Source: Lineus longissimus (Eukaryota; Nemertea; Pilidiophora; Heteronemertea; Lineidae). From it: a stretch of 64,000 nt of DNA. This document shows, in pieces, positions 41,332 through 51,235 of this stretch. Position 1 is the stretch's first letter, and each line of letters opens with the position of its first letter. The stretch lies in the NCBI RefSeq assembly GCF_910592395.1, contig NC_088325.1, forward strand, positions 9,242,109 through 9,306,108, in the 5' to 3' direction. Under the pieces are notes generated by a model. It saw only the letters and a list, made by a program, of their open reading frames with translations. It was not told the DNA's origin and did no database searches. Both the position numbers and the translations under genes were made by a program.

Positions 41332-44300
41332 ATGAACACGTACATGTCTACAAAACTTGTTCATCCGGTCGAAACCCTTTCCACAGACGAATTGAAAATT
41401 CTCGCCTACAGAAATAAGATGAAAAATTACGGCTCACTTTCAAGAGCTAATCTACTTGAACAACTTCAACAAATTCCGAATAGTTTTAAAGATGTTGAAG
41501 TGAAAATTGACAAGTCAGTCGCTGACTTGTCCCAAATTGAGAAACGTGTTCTTGCGCAAAGACTCGGAGTCAATGCTAGAAAATTCCAAAAAGAACAGCT
41601 GGACTCAATTTTAGAAGACAAAATTCAGCATGTGAATTTGTCTGACATTAAACCAAAAGCTGTGAAAGCGAAAATTTCTATAAGAAAGCCTCTTTTACAG
41701 CAAGTTAAGGATCTTGGTCATAAAAATTTCCAGAATCTCAACATTGAGAAGTTGAAAGAACTCTTGACCAAAGAACCAGTCAAAAGATTATTAAAATCTG
41801 ATCTTTTCAAACAAGCGAAAGAGCTTGACATCAATGTCAAAAGTACAATGACTAAAAAATTCATTCAGGAGTTGATCAAACAACATACTGAATCAAGCTC
41901 CTTCGTAAAAGTCAACTCTGCTTTCAAAGGTTATGTTAACCATTTCAGAATGCAAGGACTGCCCAAAATTGGAATACAGCCCTTCCTTGAGAAAGTTAAA
42001 ACAGCCTTACAAGATAAAGTTAAAGCTGAAACTCAGCACAACAGTTTAAAAATTAACATTGTCTTGTATATTTCAATGCAAAGGAAGACTGAAGTTCAAG
42101 AGTTTCAACTTCGATCTAGACACATCCTTTACGTGGGTCAAGAAGTTAATTATGACACACTCATCGAAGATATGCTTAAAGAGTTGAAGAATCTCATTCA
42201 GAAAGGTTCTGGTTGGAAATTTATAGAAGTAATCAAGATTGAGTTACACACCGTAAAATATCAACCACTTTCGGGATCTTCTTATATTCCTTTACCTCAA
42301 CAGATTCAAAGGAAAAAAGCAGTGATCAATGTACAAAATACTGATCAGCTTTGCTTCAGATATTCTGTTGAAGCTGCGTTGTTAAATATTCCAAAGAACA
42401 CAGAACGTGTGGCAAATTACAACAAGCCTGGATTTGATCACATGTTCAAAGGTCTTGACTACCCTGTTACCCTCAAAGATATTGACAAATTTGAGAACAA
42501 CAATCCTGACATTGGAGTCAATGTGTTTACATTTATTCCTAGACAAGTAGTGATTAAAAATGGTGAAGAATCTACCATTTACCCAATTTCCCCAGCTAGA
42601 ATTTCTGAAATAATTTTAGCAGAAGACAAGTACATCAATCTTCTATACTATAAAGAAGATGACAGCATGGTAGACGATCCTAACGCTTTCGACGAGTTCG
42701 ATACGAGTGAAAAAATAGAAGATGTCGAAGATAATACCGATTATCATTATGCTTGGATCAAAAATTTCTCAAGGCTTGTATCAGCTTCACAGTCAAAACA
42801 CAATGGACAAGTCAAAGTATGCTTCAGATGCTTGAAAGTTATTTCAGCATCAACGAGTGAACTCCTCGATAAAAGATACCATGAACATCTTGATAACTGC
42901 ATACAATTTGAATGTGTAAAAGTTAGGATGCCTTCAGATAGAAAGAACACCTTGCTATTCACTAACTTAAAAGCACAGCAAAAACATCCAGTTGTGATCA
43001 TCTCTGACTTTGAATGTTCGTTAAAGAAAGTGGATCAAAATCTTGGCAAAAAAACACTTCAAACACAAGAACATATTCCAAACAGCTATGCGATCTACAT
43101 CCAGTATGATCAGTCACAAATAGTAAGGAAGAATAAGATGTTTACATACGTTCAACAGTCAGAAGATGAAGACATTGGTGAACACTTTGCCGATACGATC
43201 ACTTCTATCTGTGAACAACTTGGGAAAAAATTTCTATTCAACCCTAAGCCAATGGATGCTTTGACTCACCAGCAGCAAACTACTTACAATTTTGCTAGAA
43301 ACTGCTATCTCTGTGACAAAATGTTCACAAGACAAAATTTCAAAGTTCGTGATCACAATCATTTCACAGGTGAATACAGAGGAGCAGCACATAGAAATTG
43401 TAATCTACTCTTCAACTCTCCAAAGTTCATACCTGTATACTTTCACAATCTGTCGGGCTATGATGCTCATCTGTTTGTGAAAAATTTAAAAGGAAGACTG
43501 AATGTCATCGCCTCAAACTCTGAAAATTACATATCTTTCAGCGAGGTCTTACCTATCAATGATGATCAAATTGAAATAAGATTCCTTGACTCTTACAGGT
43601 TAATGCAGTCTTCACTAGCAAATCTAGCTAAGAATTTGCCTAATCAGCAAAAGAAAAATTTAGCTGCAAAGTTTAATGGTGAACACTTTGACCTCTTAAC
43701 AAGAAAAGGTGTTTATCCTTATGAATGGGTTGACTCATACGAAAAATTTCAGAGTCAACAATTACCATCCATTGAAGGATTTTATTCCACCTTCAATAAT
43801 ACCAAAATTTCACAAGAAGAGTACCTACATGCCCAACATGTGTGGGATAAGTTCAACTGTCAAACCTTTCAAGAATACCACAAGTTATACCTTGAAACTG
43901 ATGTTCTGCTACTCGCTGACATTATTGAAAATTTTAGACAGACCTGCATGGACATCTATAATTTAGATCCCACATTCTTCTATACATCACCAGGTTTGTC
44001 ATGGCAAGCGATGCTTAAAATGACAAAAGTTGAGATCGAACTGCTCACAGATGTGGACATGTATAACTTCTTCGAATTAGGTATTCGTGGAGGAGTATGT
44101 CAAGCAAACCACAGATATGCACAGGCAAACAATCCATATTTAGAAAATTTTGATTCAGAAAAACCTACAAGTTACATCACCTTTGTCGATGCCAACAACC
44201 TTTACGGTGTAGCGATGGGTCAAAATTTACCAGTTAGAAATTTCAAATGGATGTCTCAAACTGACTCTAAAAAATGGCAAGACATCCCGTGCACACTTGA

Positions 44301-45380
44301 AGTTGACTTAGAATATCCTAAGCATTTACACAACTTCACAATGACTATCCTCTTGCCCCTGAGCACAAGAATGATAAGCTCATTCCTAACTTGCAAGACA
44401 AGAAAAATTATATTGTACACCACAAGGTCTTGAAGTTCTATTTGAGTCAAGGTCTCATATTGACAAAGATTCACAGAGGTGTAAGTTACGAAGAGTCTAA
44501 CTTCTTGAAAGAATACATTGACTTCAACATAAGCCAACGCGCAAATGCCAAAAATGACTTCGAAAAAGACTTCTTCAAATTGATGAACAATGCGATATTT
44601 GGCAAGACTATGGAGTCAGTCAGACGTAGAAAAGACATTACTTTAGCTACAACTGCTGATCAGCTTCGAAAATTAGTCAATAGTAACAACTACACATCGC
44701 ACAAAATCTTCTGTAAAGATCTAGTGATGGTTGAACGTCAAAAAGCAGAAGTCTATCTCAATAAGCCAATATTTATGGGGCAAGCGATTTTAGACCTCTC
44801 TAAAGAGCATATGTTTGACTTCCACAACAATCACATGTTAAAGAAGTATCCTGAAGTAGCACAACTACTTTACACGGATACAGATTCACTAGTCTATAAC
44901 ATACAGACTGATGATATCTACAAAGACATGCAGAAAGATGCACACTTGTATGACTTCTCTAATTTTCCTAAAGATCACCCATTGTTTGATGACACGAACA
45001 AGAAGATCATTGGCAAATTCAAAGACGAAGAGGCCGGCAAAGTGATCGCTGAGTTCATAGCTTTGAGAGCTAAATTATATTCCTATACAACTGACAAAGA
45101 CTGTGAAGTCAAAAAGTGTAAAGGAATTAAACGACAAGTTGTGAAAAGTGAAGTCACCTTCGAAGACTACAAGTCCGTGCTCTTGGGTAAAGTCCCAATC
45201 GAAAAAAGGATGAATGTCTTCAGGTCAAGAAATCATCAACTTTACACAGAGCAAGTCACCAAAGTAGCATTAGATGCAGCGGATGATAAGCGAATGATTC
45301 AAGCTGATGGAATAAGTACATTGGCTCTAGGTCACTATATGTCTACTAGCGCTAGCATTGAAGAAGTTGAACAAAGTTGA
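41332..45380 (+). pseudogene. POLB: Polinton B protein-primed DNA polymerase B, one frameshift
   Basis: About 1350 codons from the ATG at 41332 (context GTAATATATAAATG). Residues 1-215 are helical with SAP/HeH-like LSTDELKILAYRNKMK and LNIEKLKELL blocks. About 330-420: conserved AVINVQNTDQLCFRYSVEAAL region with an invariant-looking Cys, followed by DYHYAWIKNFSRL and a CFRCLKV cysteine cluster. ExoI ISDFECS is near residue 560, an HNH/endonuclease-VII-like module CYLCDKMFT with RDHNHFTGEYRGAAHRNC near 665-690, ExoII FHNLSGYDAHLF near 705. Polymerase motifs: A DANNLYGVAM (near 44192), B KLMNNAIFGKT (near 44578), C YTDTDSLV (near 44872). A one-base frameshift near 44335 separates it into two frames (41332-44433 and 44391-45380). 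Replicates the element from a protein primer. Confidence 0.88.
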
Positions 45381-45384
45381 ACAC

Positions 45385-45400
45385 CGCTCGCTTCGCTCGC
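45385..45400. repeat. GCGAGCGAAGCGAGCG-type dispersed repeat, POLB 3' junction
   Basis: CGCTCGCTTCGCTCGC sits 5 bp after the POLB stop. The same 15-16-bp word or its complement is at 40358-40372, 46622-46637, 49428-49443, 50526-50540 and 55964-55979, with a one-base variant at 51613-51628. It contains GCGAAGC, a sequence known to form an unusually stable DNA mini-hairpin. Confidence 0.85.
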
Positions 45401-45430
45401 TGTGTCGTAAAAATATTTTTCTATAAATAA

Positions 45431-46732
45431 ATGGAGACATTTCCATCTTACTTAAAATATAGGTCAAACGTACAATATCCTTTGACCTATAAGAATAGTT
45501 CTTTGGTTAAAGATCCATTCATTCATCAGCACATTCAAGTAGCACCACATCAAAGCTTTGAATTCAATACGATTAATATTTTCCCAGATAAATCACCCCC
45601 TCGAAAATTTTCAACTTACACACAAGTACAAGACTATTTAAAAAATGCGACCATGGATAACTGGGACAACCAATTCAAATTTGCATTATTTTGTGCGACG
45701 TCTGGCTGTGGTGTGTCATGGCACAATCATGTTAACCATGCTGACCCTTTAGTACAGAGTATCTTTAGATTCCATGTGTACTTTACCATCAGAAAGATAT
45801 TACACCAGCTAAAAATTCCTTTACCAGGAAATCCTGACTTTAATTCAAAGAAGAATCCCTATCACACACAAGCATATGAAAATTTGAAGCTTGAATTTGG
45901 CTCCGTTGACTTCAACTACTTTCACAAAGGCAAAATGCAAGCGCTTGACATCGTCATGGACAATGGTAACTATTACTTAAATGACCCAAGTAAGTTCCCG
46001 TTTAATGCAGACAAAAAAGGATATGTGTATGCTGATCATCGCAGGCTCTACATTGATACATTATCTTTCATTTACTCAGACGATTGGACAAATTTTATCA
46101 CTTTAGACAGTCAAGGATTGACTAAAGCAGGCATTAGTAGAATCAATGAATCGATTAGGACGTATGTGTATTGTATCCTGGGTGCACAAACTATGATAAG
46201 GCAAGACATTTTAGACTCCTTAGACGCGCAAAGGCAGTTTAGTATTTTAGTGGAAGATGTGATACAAGGTCAAACGTTAGTCGATTCCATCAAAACATTC
46301 CAGTCGGCAAGTATATTAATTCGCTCTAAACAATCGTATGCGAATGCCTTAGAAAAAGTAGGTACACGATTAGATTTCGCCATTGGCTTAGGGTTACAAC
46401 TTGTGCCAAGTCATATGCGATTACATATTGGCACGATTGAGGGGTATAATAACTCTCTGTTAACCGCTACAGAAAATACAAATTTTGGCATCAACTCACA
46501 TATCAATGTCAGAAAAAAGCGACAAGCGAGCACAGCGAGCGAGAGTAAAAAATCTATAGTACGAGTGAGCACACACTCACGAGCGGAGCGAGTGGCGAGC
46601 ACAGCGATCGCTTCACTCAATGCGAGCGAAGCGAGCGTTACACACACGAGCGGAGCAAGTGGTGAAAGCAGTCATCTACCATTTACAATAGGATTAATTA
46701 CTGTAGGTCTTTTAGTTCAAAATATTCTCTAA
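45431..46732 (+). CDS. conserved Polinton protein of unknown function (433 aa)
   Basis: Start in TTCTATAAATAAATGG. Residues 1-70 are polar, 85-260 mixed with many aromatics, then INESIRTYVYCILGAQ (about 238-253), a block shared with the degraded Polinton C copy (RLNDSVRTYVYCILGAQ near 57350). A further shared block is KVGTRLDFAIGLGLQLVPSHMRLHIGTIEGYNN. Residues 360-415 are Ser/Ala/Glu-rich and are encoded by GCGAGCGAAGCGAGC-type repeats (46507-46657). One C-terminal hydrophobic span (about 416-432). The position between POLB and INT, and the conservation, suggest an important structural or membrane-linked role. I do not recognise the family. Confidence 0.7.
   Translation: METFPSYLKYRSNVQYPLTYKNSSLVKDPFIHQHIQVAPHQSFEFNTINIFPDKSPPRKFSTYTQVQDYLKNATMDNWDNQFKFALFCATSGCGVSWHNHVNHADPLVQSIFRFHVYFTIRKILHQLKIPLPGNPDFNSKKNPYHTQAYENLKLEFGSVDFNYFHKGKMQALDIVMDNGNYYLNDPSKFPFNADKKGYVYADHRRLYIDTLSFIYSDDWTNFITLDSQGLTKAGISRINESIRTYVYCILGAQTMIRQDILDSLDAQRQFSILVEDVIQGQTLVDSIKTFQSASILIRSKQSYANALEKVGTRLDFAIGLGLQLVPSHMRLHIGTIEGYNNSLLTATENTNFGINSHINVRKKRQASTASESKKSIVRVSTHSRAERVASTAIASLNASEASVTHTSGASGESSHLPFTIGLITVGLLVQNIL
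46507..46657 (+). repeat. cluster of GCGAGCGAAGCGAGC-type repeats inside the 433-aa gene
   Basis: Tightly packed variants such as GCGAGCACAGCGAGCGAG, GAGCGGAGCGAGTGGCG, GCGATCGC and GCGAGCGAAGCGAGCG. They encode the ASTASE, RAERVAS and NASEASV low-complexity tail. The Polinton C homologue lacks this tail, so it is probably a repeat expansion. Confidence 0.75.
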
Positions 46733-46739
46733 AATAAAT

Positions 46740-47768
46740 ATGACATCAGTGATGCAAGAAGAATATGCAAAGTACTACTATCCATCTGCTTTAAAATTTT
46801 ATAGAATCATGAAGAAGAAAGATCCTAGCATAAAATTTGATGACATTGATGCATTTGTAAAGCAGCAAAAAAGTTATCAACTACATAAAAAGCAGCCACA
46901 AAAGATTCAGGGTCACATTATAGCCTATCGTGATAATGCTCTATGGTTCATGGATCTTTTAGACATGTCAAATTTCTCAAGACAAAATAAAGGTTACAAA
47001 TGGATACTTCTTGCTATTGATACATTTACTAGAAAAGCCTACGCTGAAGCTTTAAAAAATAAGACAAAATTTGAAGTGAAAAATGGCTTTGAAAAAATTT
47101 ACACACTTGCGAGCCCAATCACACTTATTATTACAGACTCAGGCAATGAATTCCTGAATAAGCCAGTACAAGACCTATTCAAAGAGTTGAACATCAAGCA
47201 TGATACAGTGGACATAGGAGATCATCATGCACTAGGACTTATTGACAGACTATCTAGAACCATTAAAGAGATGATATTCAAGGACTTTACTGAACGAAAT
47301 TCAGTAAAATGGGTTGATCATTTGCAAGAGTACATTTCAGCTTACAATAGTAGGCCACATAGACGAATTTTAGACTATGCTCCTAATGAAGCTGCGCATC
47401 ATGAAAGTGAGTTGATTGAATTAAATGCTGAAAAGTCTATGCCAGTTGAATACAAATTTAAAATAGGTGAAAGTGTTAGAAAGAAGTTAAAGAGACCTAT
47501 ATTTACTAAAGGTTACAAACAAATATGGTCCAATAGAACTTACACTGTAAAAAATATTGAGGGAGTGCATGCAGTATTGAATGATGATTCTAGAGTCAGA
47601 CTTGATCACTTACAAAAAATTACGTCCGTCGCTAACGCTAAAGATTTTGAGTCTGTTTCTTCAGAGGTTGATCGCATTGAAAAAGAAGCTAAAATTGAGT
47701 CAACAATTAAACACAAAGAAGGCTTAGATCCTGAAAATATTATTGACTCACGGTTGAGAAAGAAGTAA
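46740..47768 (+). CDS. INT: Polinton B integrase (342 aa, intact)
   Basis: Start in TCTCTAAAATAAATATG. Retroviral-type integrase core: WFMDLLDM (first Asp, about residue 77), ITDSGNEFLN (second Asp, about 136), then HHALGLIDRLSRTIKE where the third acidic residue expected as Glu reads Asp, 36 positions after the second. Next a NSRPHRRILDYAPNEA block and a C-terminal SH3/chromo-like region (KFKIGESVRKKL, FTKGYKQIWSNRTYTVKNI). Basic tail. It inserts element DNA, leaving the 6-bp duplication. It belongs to a different integrase branch from the A and C copies, which have KK-AAVVE-type sequence. Confidence 0.88.
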   Translation: MTSVMQEEYAKYYYPSALKFYRIMKKKDPSIKFDDIDAFVKQQKSYQLHKKQPQKIQGHIIAYRDNALWFMDLLDMSNFSRQNKGYKWILLAIDTFTRKAYAEALKNKTKFEVKNGFEKIYTLASPITLIITDSGNEFLNKPVQDLFKELNIKHDTVDIGDHHALGLIDRLSRTIKEMIFKDFTERNSVKWVDHLQEYISAYNSRPHRRILDYAPNEAAHHESELIELNAEKSMPVEYKFKIGESVRKKLKRPIFTKGYKQIWSNRTYTVKNIEGVHAVLNDDSRVRLDHLQKITSVANAKDFESVSSEVDRIEKEAKIESTIKHKEGLDPENIIDSRLRKK

Positions 47769-47800
47769 CTTTATAGATTGTTTAATACATCCTATAAAGT
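47768..47800. terminator. stem-loop at convergent INT / 124-codon gene junction
   Basis: ACTTTATAG (47768-47776) pairs with CTATAAAGT (47792-47800) over nine bases, with a 15-base loop. It starts at the last base of the INT stop codon and lies before the end of the minus-strand gene at 47805. Similar TTATAG stem-loops occupy the other two convergent junctions. Confidence 0.6.
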
Positions 47801-47804
47801 AATC

Positions 47805-48176
47805 CTATTGTAATTTTGCAATAACATCGATTAATTTATTTTCTGCCTCAGTCAGCCACTGCGTCGATGGTAAATCAACAGTATTATAATGTTCAAACTC
47901 AATAAGCATTGATTGTGTAATAGGGAAATTATGTGCTTTAAAAAAGGTCAGAATAATTGCAAATAATGACTTAACTCTCAGTTTGTTAACTCTGTCTTTT
48001 AATTTCATTCGTTCTTTAATATCAAGTAGTACTTTGTCAATCTCATAATCCCACAAATTAAACCTATTTTTAACCTTGAGAATGTCTTCATTAACCTTGT
48101 CTTGAAGGTCTTAAATTTGATCAACTTTGACATCTTGACAATCATTTGAACCAAAGTTAGTAAATAAATTACTCAT
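47805..48176 (-). pseudogene. small helical Polinton B protein with one stop codon
   Basis: Read from ATG 48176 (context ATTATAATAAATG) the frame is MSNLF..., interrupted by a single TAA at 48111-48113, then continues LQDKVNEDILKV to the stop at 47805, about 123 codons in all. The part after the stop (WDYEIDKVLLDIKERMKLKDR...) is helical and charged. A weak parallel exists with the minus-strand helical block at 17539-17919. Function unknown. Confidence 0.5.
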
Positions 48177-48204
48177 TTATTATAATTATTTTTTATATAA
48201 ATAT
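48177..48204. promoter_or_regulatory. 28-bp divergent start region (MCP and minus-strand gene)
   Basis: TTATAATTATTTTTTATATAAATAT separates two start codons on opposite strands. ATAATAAATG reads leftward and TATAAATATATGG rightward. Only start-proximal promoter elements can fit, which supports promoter function for the ATAAATA-ATG motif. Confidence 0.6.
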
Positions 48205-49419
48205 ATGGACATGTCCTACGGTAAATACTTAGATCCTTATCGTACAAATAAAGAATCGAGAGGCTTAAAAGCCAAAAGAAATGTTGATGTCATTACACAT
48301 AATCCTAATTCTGTGAATCCGGGTGAAACACTTTATGTGGAGATTCCGGTGCTTGAGAAAGGACAAGTGATTGTCCCTGAAAGCATGAAGCTCACGTTTA
48401 AACTTTGTACCTCATCAAAAGCAAGTAATGCAGCCAATACTACACCTGCTACATTTGTGGCTAATGTTGGTCGAAATATTGTAGAAAGAATCACGACAAG
48501 CTTGGGAGGTCAACACATGAGTGAGGTGAATAAAGCCTTCATCTACAACACCTTCAAGGACTTTTGGCTCACTGAGAAACAGCGAAAGAATCGAGTACAA
48601 AAAGGAATTGTGAAGGATCAGCGAAAAAGATGGTATTAAAACAGCTTTTGAGGATCGTTACTGCATTCCTATTGAATCAGAACTATTTGATACACACGCG
48701 CCCTTTTACCCAGCAGCTATTTTGGAGTCCATTGAGTATGACATCAAATTCAACGATGCAAAGTATGTTGTCGCTGGAACAGCATCCTCAAAGACATATG
48801 CTGTGACTGATATTCAGCTCGAATATGAAACAATCACCTCTGATGTCCTGGCTGAAACCATTGAATCTGTGTATAACTCTCAGATGAGATGGATGTATGA
48901 AGACGTGCATCTTTTGAGGACAGAGTCAATTGGAAAGAATAAACGAATGAATATCAATGTAGATGTCGTGCTTCTACAAAGGGTATCCTAATATTTTTCC
49001 AGAAAAATTTCAGTGAGTATGATGCAGAAAATACAAGTTTTCAAAATCCAGACATCACTAATGTGAGCATTACTTCAGAAGGAATTTCTCACTGTATATT
49101 CAAGTCGGGATTGAAAGCCTATAATCAATTTGATGAAGTCAAACGACTTTATATGTCAGAAGACCTTAAGCACACTGAAGGCTGTATGATGGATGTCGAA
49201 AAATTCTACGACAAACATAAATATGCGCTGTGGATTGATCTTAGAAGTACAGAAGATAACTCAGTGCATGGATCAGGAACAGCCATGAGCAATATCAAAC
49301 ACGGTTTACAACTTGAACTCACCAGAAGTACTAAAACAGAATATGACATGCTAGTCTATATTGTAGCAGATGGACTAGTAGGACTTGAGAATAAGAAAGT
49401 GAAGGGCATTGTACACTAG
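48205..49419 (+). pseudogene. MCP: Polinton B major capsid protein, two frameshifts
   Basis: Three frames in sequence: 48205-48639, about 48615-48991 and about 48975-49419. The first shift is near 48625 (KDQ then EKDGIK), the second near 48980. Blocks shared with the A/C-type MCP: VITHNPNSVNPGETLYVEIP, VANVGRN, FIYNTFKDFWLTEKQRKNRVQKGI, ITDIQLEYETIT, MSEDLKHTEG, LWIDLRSTEDNSVHGSG. Double-jelly-roll capsid protein of a lineage clearly distinct from copies 1, A and C. Otherwise clean neighbours suggest recent mutation or sequence errors. Confidence 0.85.
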
Positions 49420-49427
49420 CACTGCTA

Positions 49428-49443
49428 GCGAGCGAAGCGAGCG
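49428..49443. repeat. GCGAGCGAAGCGAGCG repeat, MCP 3' junction
   Basis: Exact 16-bp copy 8 bp after the MCP stop codon and before the ATPase promoter-like box. Member of the dispersed repeat family described at 45385. Confidence 0.85.
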
Positions 49444-49459
49444 CTTGTTGTTAAAATAA

Positions 49460-50077
49460 ATGGAAACATTTCATTATTGTGATCTGCCTTTCAACATGTT
49501 AGTTGTTGGCATGACTGATTGCGGGAAAACCTATTTTATACTTGACTTACTAGAACAAGAATTTCAGAAAAAATTCGATGACATCGTGATATTTTGTCCT
49601 ACGATTGACATGAACAAAATTTACCAAGATAGAACCTGGATTACACAAGACAAAAATATACACATTTACCCATCTAAGTTAGTGTTAAGCGATTTAAATG
49701 CTTGCTTGGAAGATGCTGTTAATGCACTAAAAAGTCAAGATCATCAATCACTATTTATCATTGACGATTGTGCTAATTTGTGGGAAGCAAAGAATAAATG
49801 TACTAAATTAACTGAACTAGCTTTCTCTGGGCGACACTTTGGCATTTCTGTATGGCTTTTAACTCAAAAATATAATGCAGTCGTAAAAGACTTCCGTGAA
49901 AATTGTAAACATATGGTCATCCATACGTTGAATGATCAATGTTCACTGGACCAAGTGTTTAAAGAAAATCGCTGTATACCCAATAGCGAAAAGGACAGAG
50001 TGCTTGCGCGGATTGATGCAGGTAAGCGACTTTTACTGCGCAGAAAGATTCCATTTGAGTACTCGCTGTGTTCGTAA
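49460..50077 (+). CDS. ATP: Polinton B packaging ATPase (205 aa, intact)
   Basis: Start in TTAAAATAAATGG. Walker A GMTDCGKT (about residues 18-25), Walker B SLFIIDD (about 96-102), then LAFSGRHFGISVWLLTQKYN with a sensor-like Gln, and VVKDFREN. This is the A32-like FtsK/HerA ATPase that drives genome packaging in Polintons and large DNA viruses. Same strand as MCP here, whereas in Polinton A it is inverted relative to MCP. Confidence 0.88.
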   Translation: METFHYCDLPFNMLVVGMTDCGKTYFILDLLEQEFQKKFDDIVIFCPTIDMNKIYQDRTWITQDKNIHIYPSKLVLSDLNACLEDAVNALKSQDHQSLFIIDDCANLWEAKNKCTKLTELAFSGRHFGISVWLLTQKYNAVVKDFRENCKHMVIHTLNDQCSLDQVFKENRCIPNSEKDRVLARIDAGKRLLLRRKIPFEYSLCS

Positions 50078-50093
50078 ATTTGTATTATAATAA

Positions 50094-50552
50094 ATGGACA
50101 CCATTGACGTGTGTGTAGATTCTGTAACGGAGATGCGTTTAGAACTTTTAGCACATTACCAAAGCGGACTTTTAACAAAATTAGGTATGAAAGCGAGTGA
50201 AGCGACTATCAAAAAGGCAAGTGGGAAAAACCTTGAAAAAATGTACAACGAATATCAAGCACGCTATAATACACAGATTGCTGACGATTTAGTATCTAAT
50301 TTACTTTTTGGATATACACAAGCTGTGAGAGTGGTGTTCCCAAATTTAGACCAGAAAAAACTTCATAAAAAATTAAATGACAATGTTATAGTCAACAATG
50401 AAATAAAGAAACAACTGGGTCAATATATGAATCCAACTCTTCTAGCTGCAGGTACAATTGTAGCAAATACTGCAGAAACTGCCTTGGAAGCACCTGTACC
50501 AACGAGTGTACCAGCGATCGAAGAAGCGAGCGAAGCGAGCAAGTGTCAATAA
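50094..50552 (+). CDS. helical Polinton protein (152 aa)
   Basis: Start in ATTATAATAAATGG, 16 bp after the ATPase stop. Predominantly helical: LELLAHYQSGLLTKLG, EKMYNEYQARYNTQIADDL, NVIVNNEIKKQLGQYM. The last two blocks match the Polinton A gene at 16150-17504. The C-terminal EEASEASKCQ codons come from a GCGAGCGAAGCGAGC repeat (50526-50540). Function unknown. Confidence 0.65.
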   Translation: MDTIDVCVDSVTEMRLELLAHYQSGLLTKLGMKASEATIKKASGKNLEKMYNEYQARYNTQIADDLVSNLLFGYTQAVRVVFPNLDQKKLHKKLNDNVIVNNEIKKQLGQYMNPTLLAAGTIVANTAETALEAPVPTSVPAIEEASEASKCQ

Positions 50553-50554
50553 TC

Positions 50555-50579
50555 TTATAGGGTGTGTTAGACCTTATAA
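50555..50579. terminator. stem-loop at second convergent junction
   Basis: TTATAGGGT (50555-50563) pairs with ACCTTATAA (50571-50579) with one G-T wobble; 7-base loop. It lies between the plus-strand stop at 50552 and the minus-strand stop at 50582. Confidence 0.6.
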
Positions 50580-50581
50580 AA

Positions 50582-51223
50582 TTAAGGCCAGTTTAACTGT
50601 TTAAATTCAGCATACACCTTTCTTAATGAGGGAGTTAATTTTTTTGGTTGAACAACCAAGAGGTAATGTTCAAGTAATTTTTGCAGTATAAATTTATTAG
50701 TGAAGAAGTTCTTCCTATTTATTTCATCTTTCTTCTCATCAAACAATGCTTCGAGTGTTTTAAAATCTTTTTCAATCATATGACAGTCTATTGATTTGAA
50801 CAATAGCTCGTCTTTATATTGAGCTTTAAATTTTGAAAATTTAGTTGGCACAATCATGTGTGTACCTTCCATACCATAGTCTAATCCCTGAAAATATGGA
50901 CTTTTTTCAACTGCATTTGACCATAAATCCGGCATATGATTGTGTGGTTTGTAAGCATTGTCTACCGTTCCACAATCACAGCAAACTATTTCATGTTCTA
51001 GTATAGCATGATCAGTTGAATAACAATCTTTACAAATCCAATGTTCGCAGTACAAGCACACATATTTATTCGCTATTGTGAGCTGTTCATAAAGAGGAGC
51101 AGCGTCTGAAATTTCATTCGGATACAGTGTAAGTTCTATTGGCTTTGCTGCCAGAGCTTCAACAACTTTATCATAAATTTCGTCAAACGTGTCAAAATTA
51201 ACATCTGGTCTCATTTTATTCAT
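50582..51223 (-). CDS. zinc-ribbon protein, candidate VLTF3-like late transcription factor
   Basis: The ATG at 51223 (MNK) is preferred: an upstream start at 51289 would only add residues encoded by a tandem repeat. Two zinc-binding clusters (CLYCEHWICKDC and CCDCGTVDNAY, with H between) lie at about residues 50-95, followed by a long helical region ending RKNFFTNKFILQKLLEHYL ... LRKVYAEFKQLNWP. A zinc ribbon followed by helices, ending in an F-x-x-x-x-x-L-x-K-L and a terminal L-x-W motif, is the shape of poxvirus late transcription factor VLTF3-like proteins found in some Polintons and NCLDVs. I cannot confirm this without profile search. If true it could drive the TAAATG-type promoters of this element. 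Confidence 0.5.
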   Translation of the reverse strand: MNKMRPDVNFDTFDEIYDKVVEALAAKPIELTLYPNEISDAAPLYEQLTIANKYVCLYCEHWICKDCYSTDHAILEHEIVCCDCGTVDNAYKPHNHMPDLWSNAVEKSPYFQGLDYGMEGTHMIVPTKFSKFKAQYKDELLFKSIDCHMIEKDFKTLEALFDEKKDEINRKNFFTNKFILQKLLEHYLLVVQPKKLTPSLRKVYAEFKQLNWP

Positions 51224-51235
51224 AGTAGAAGAATA

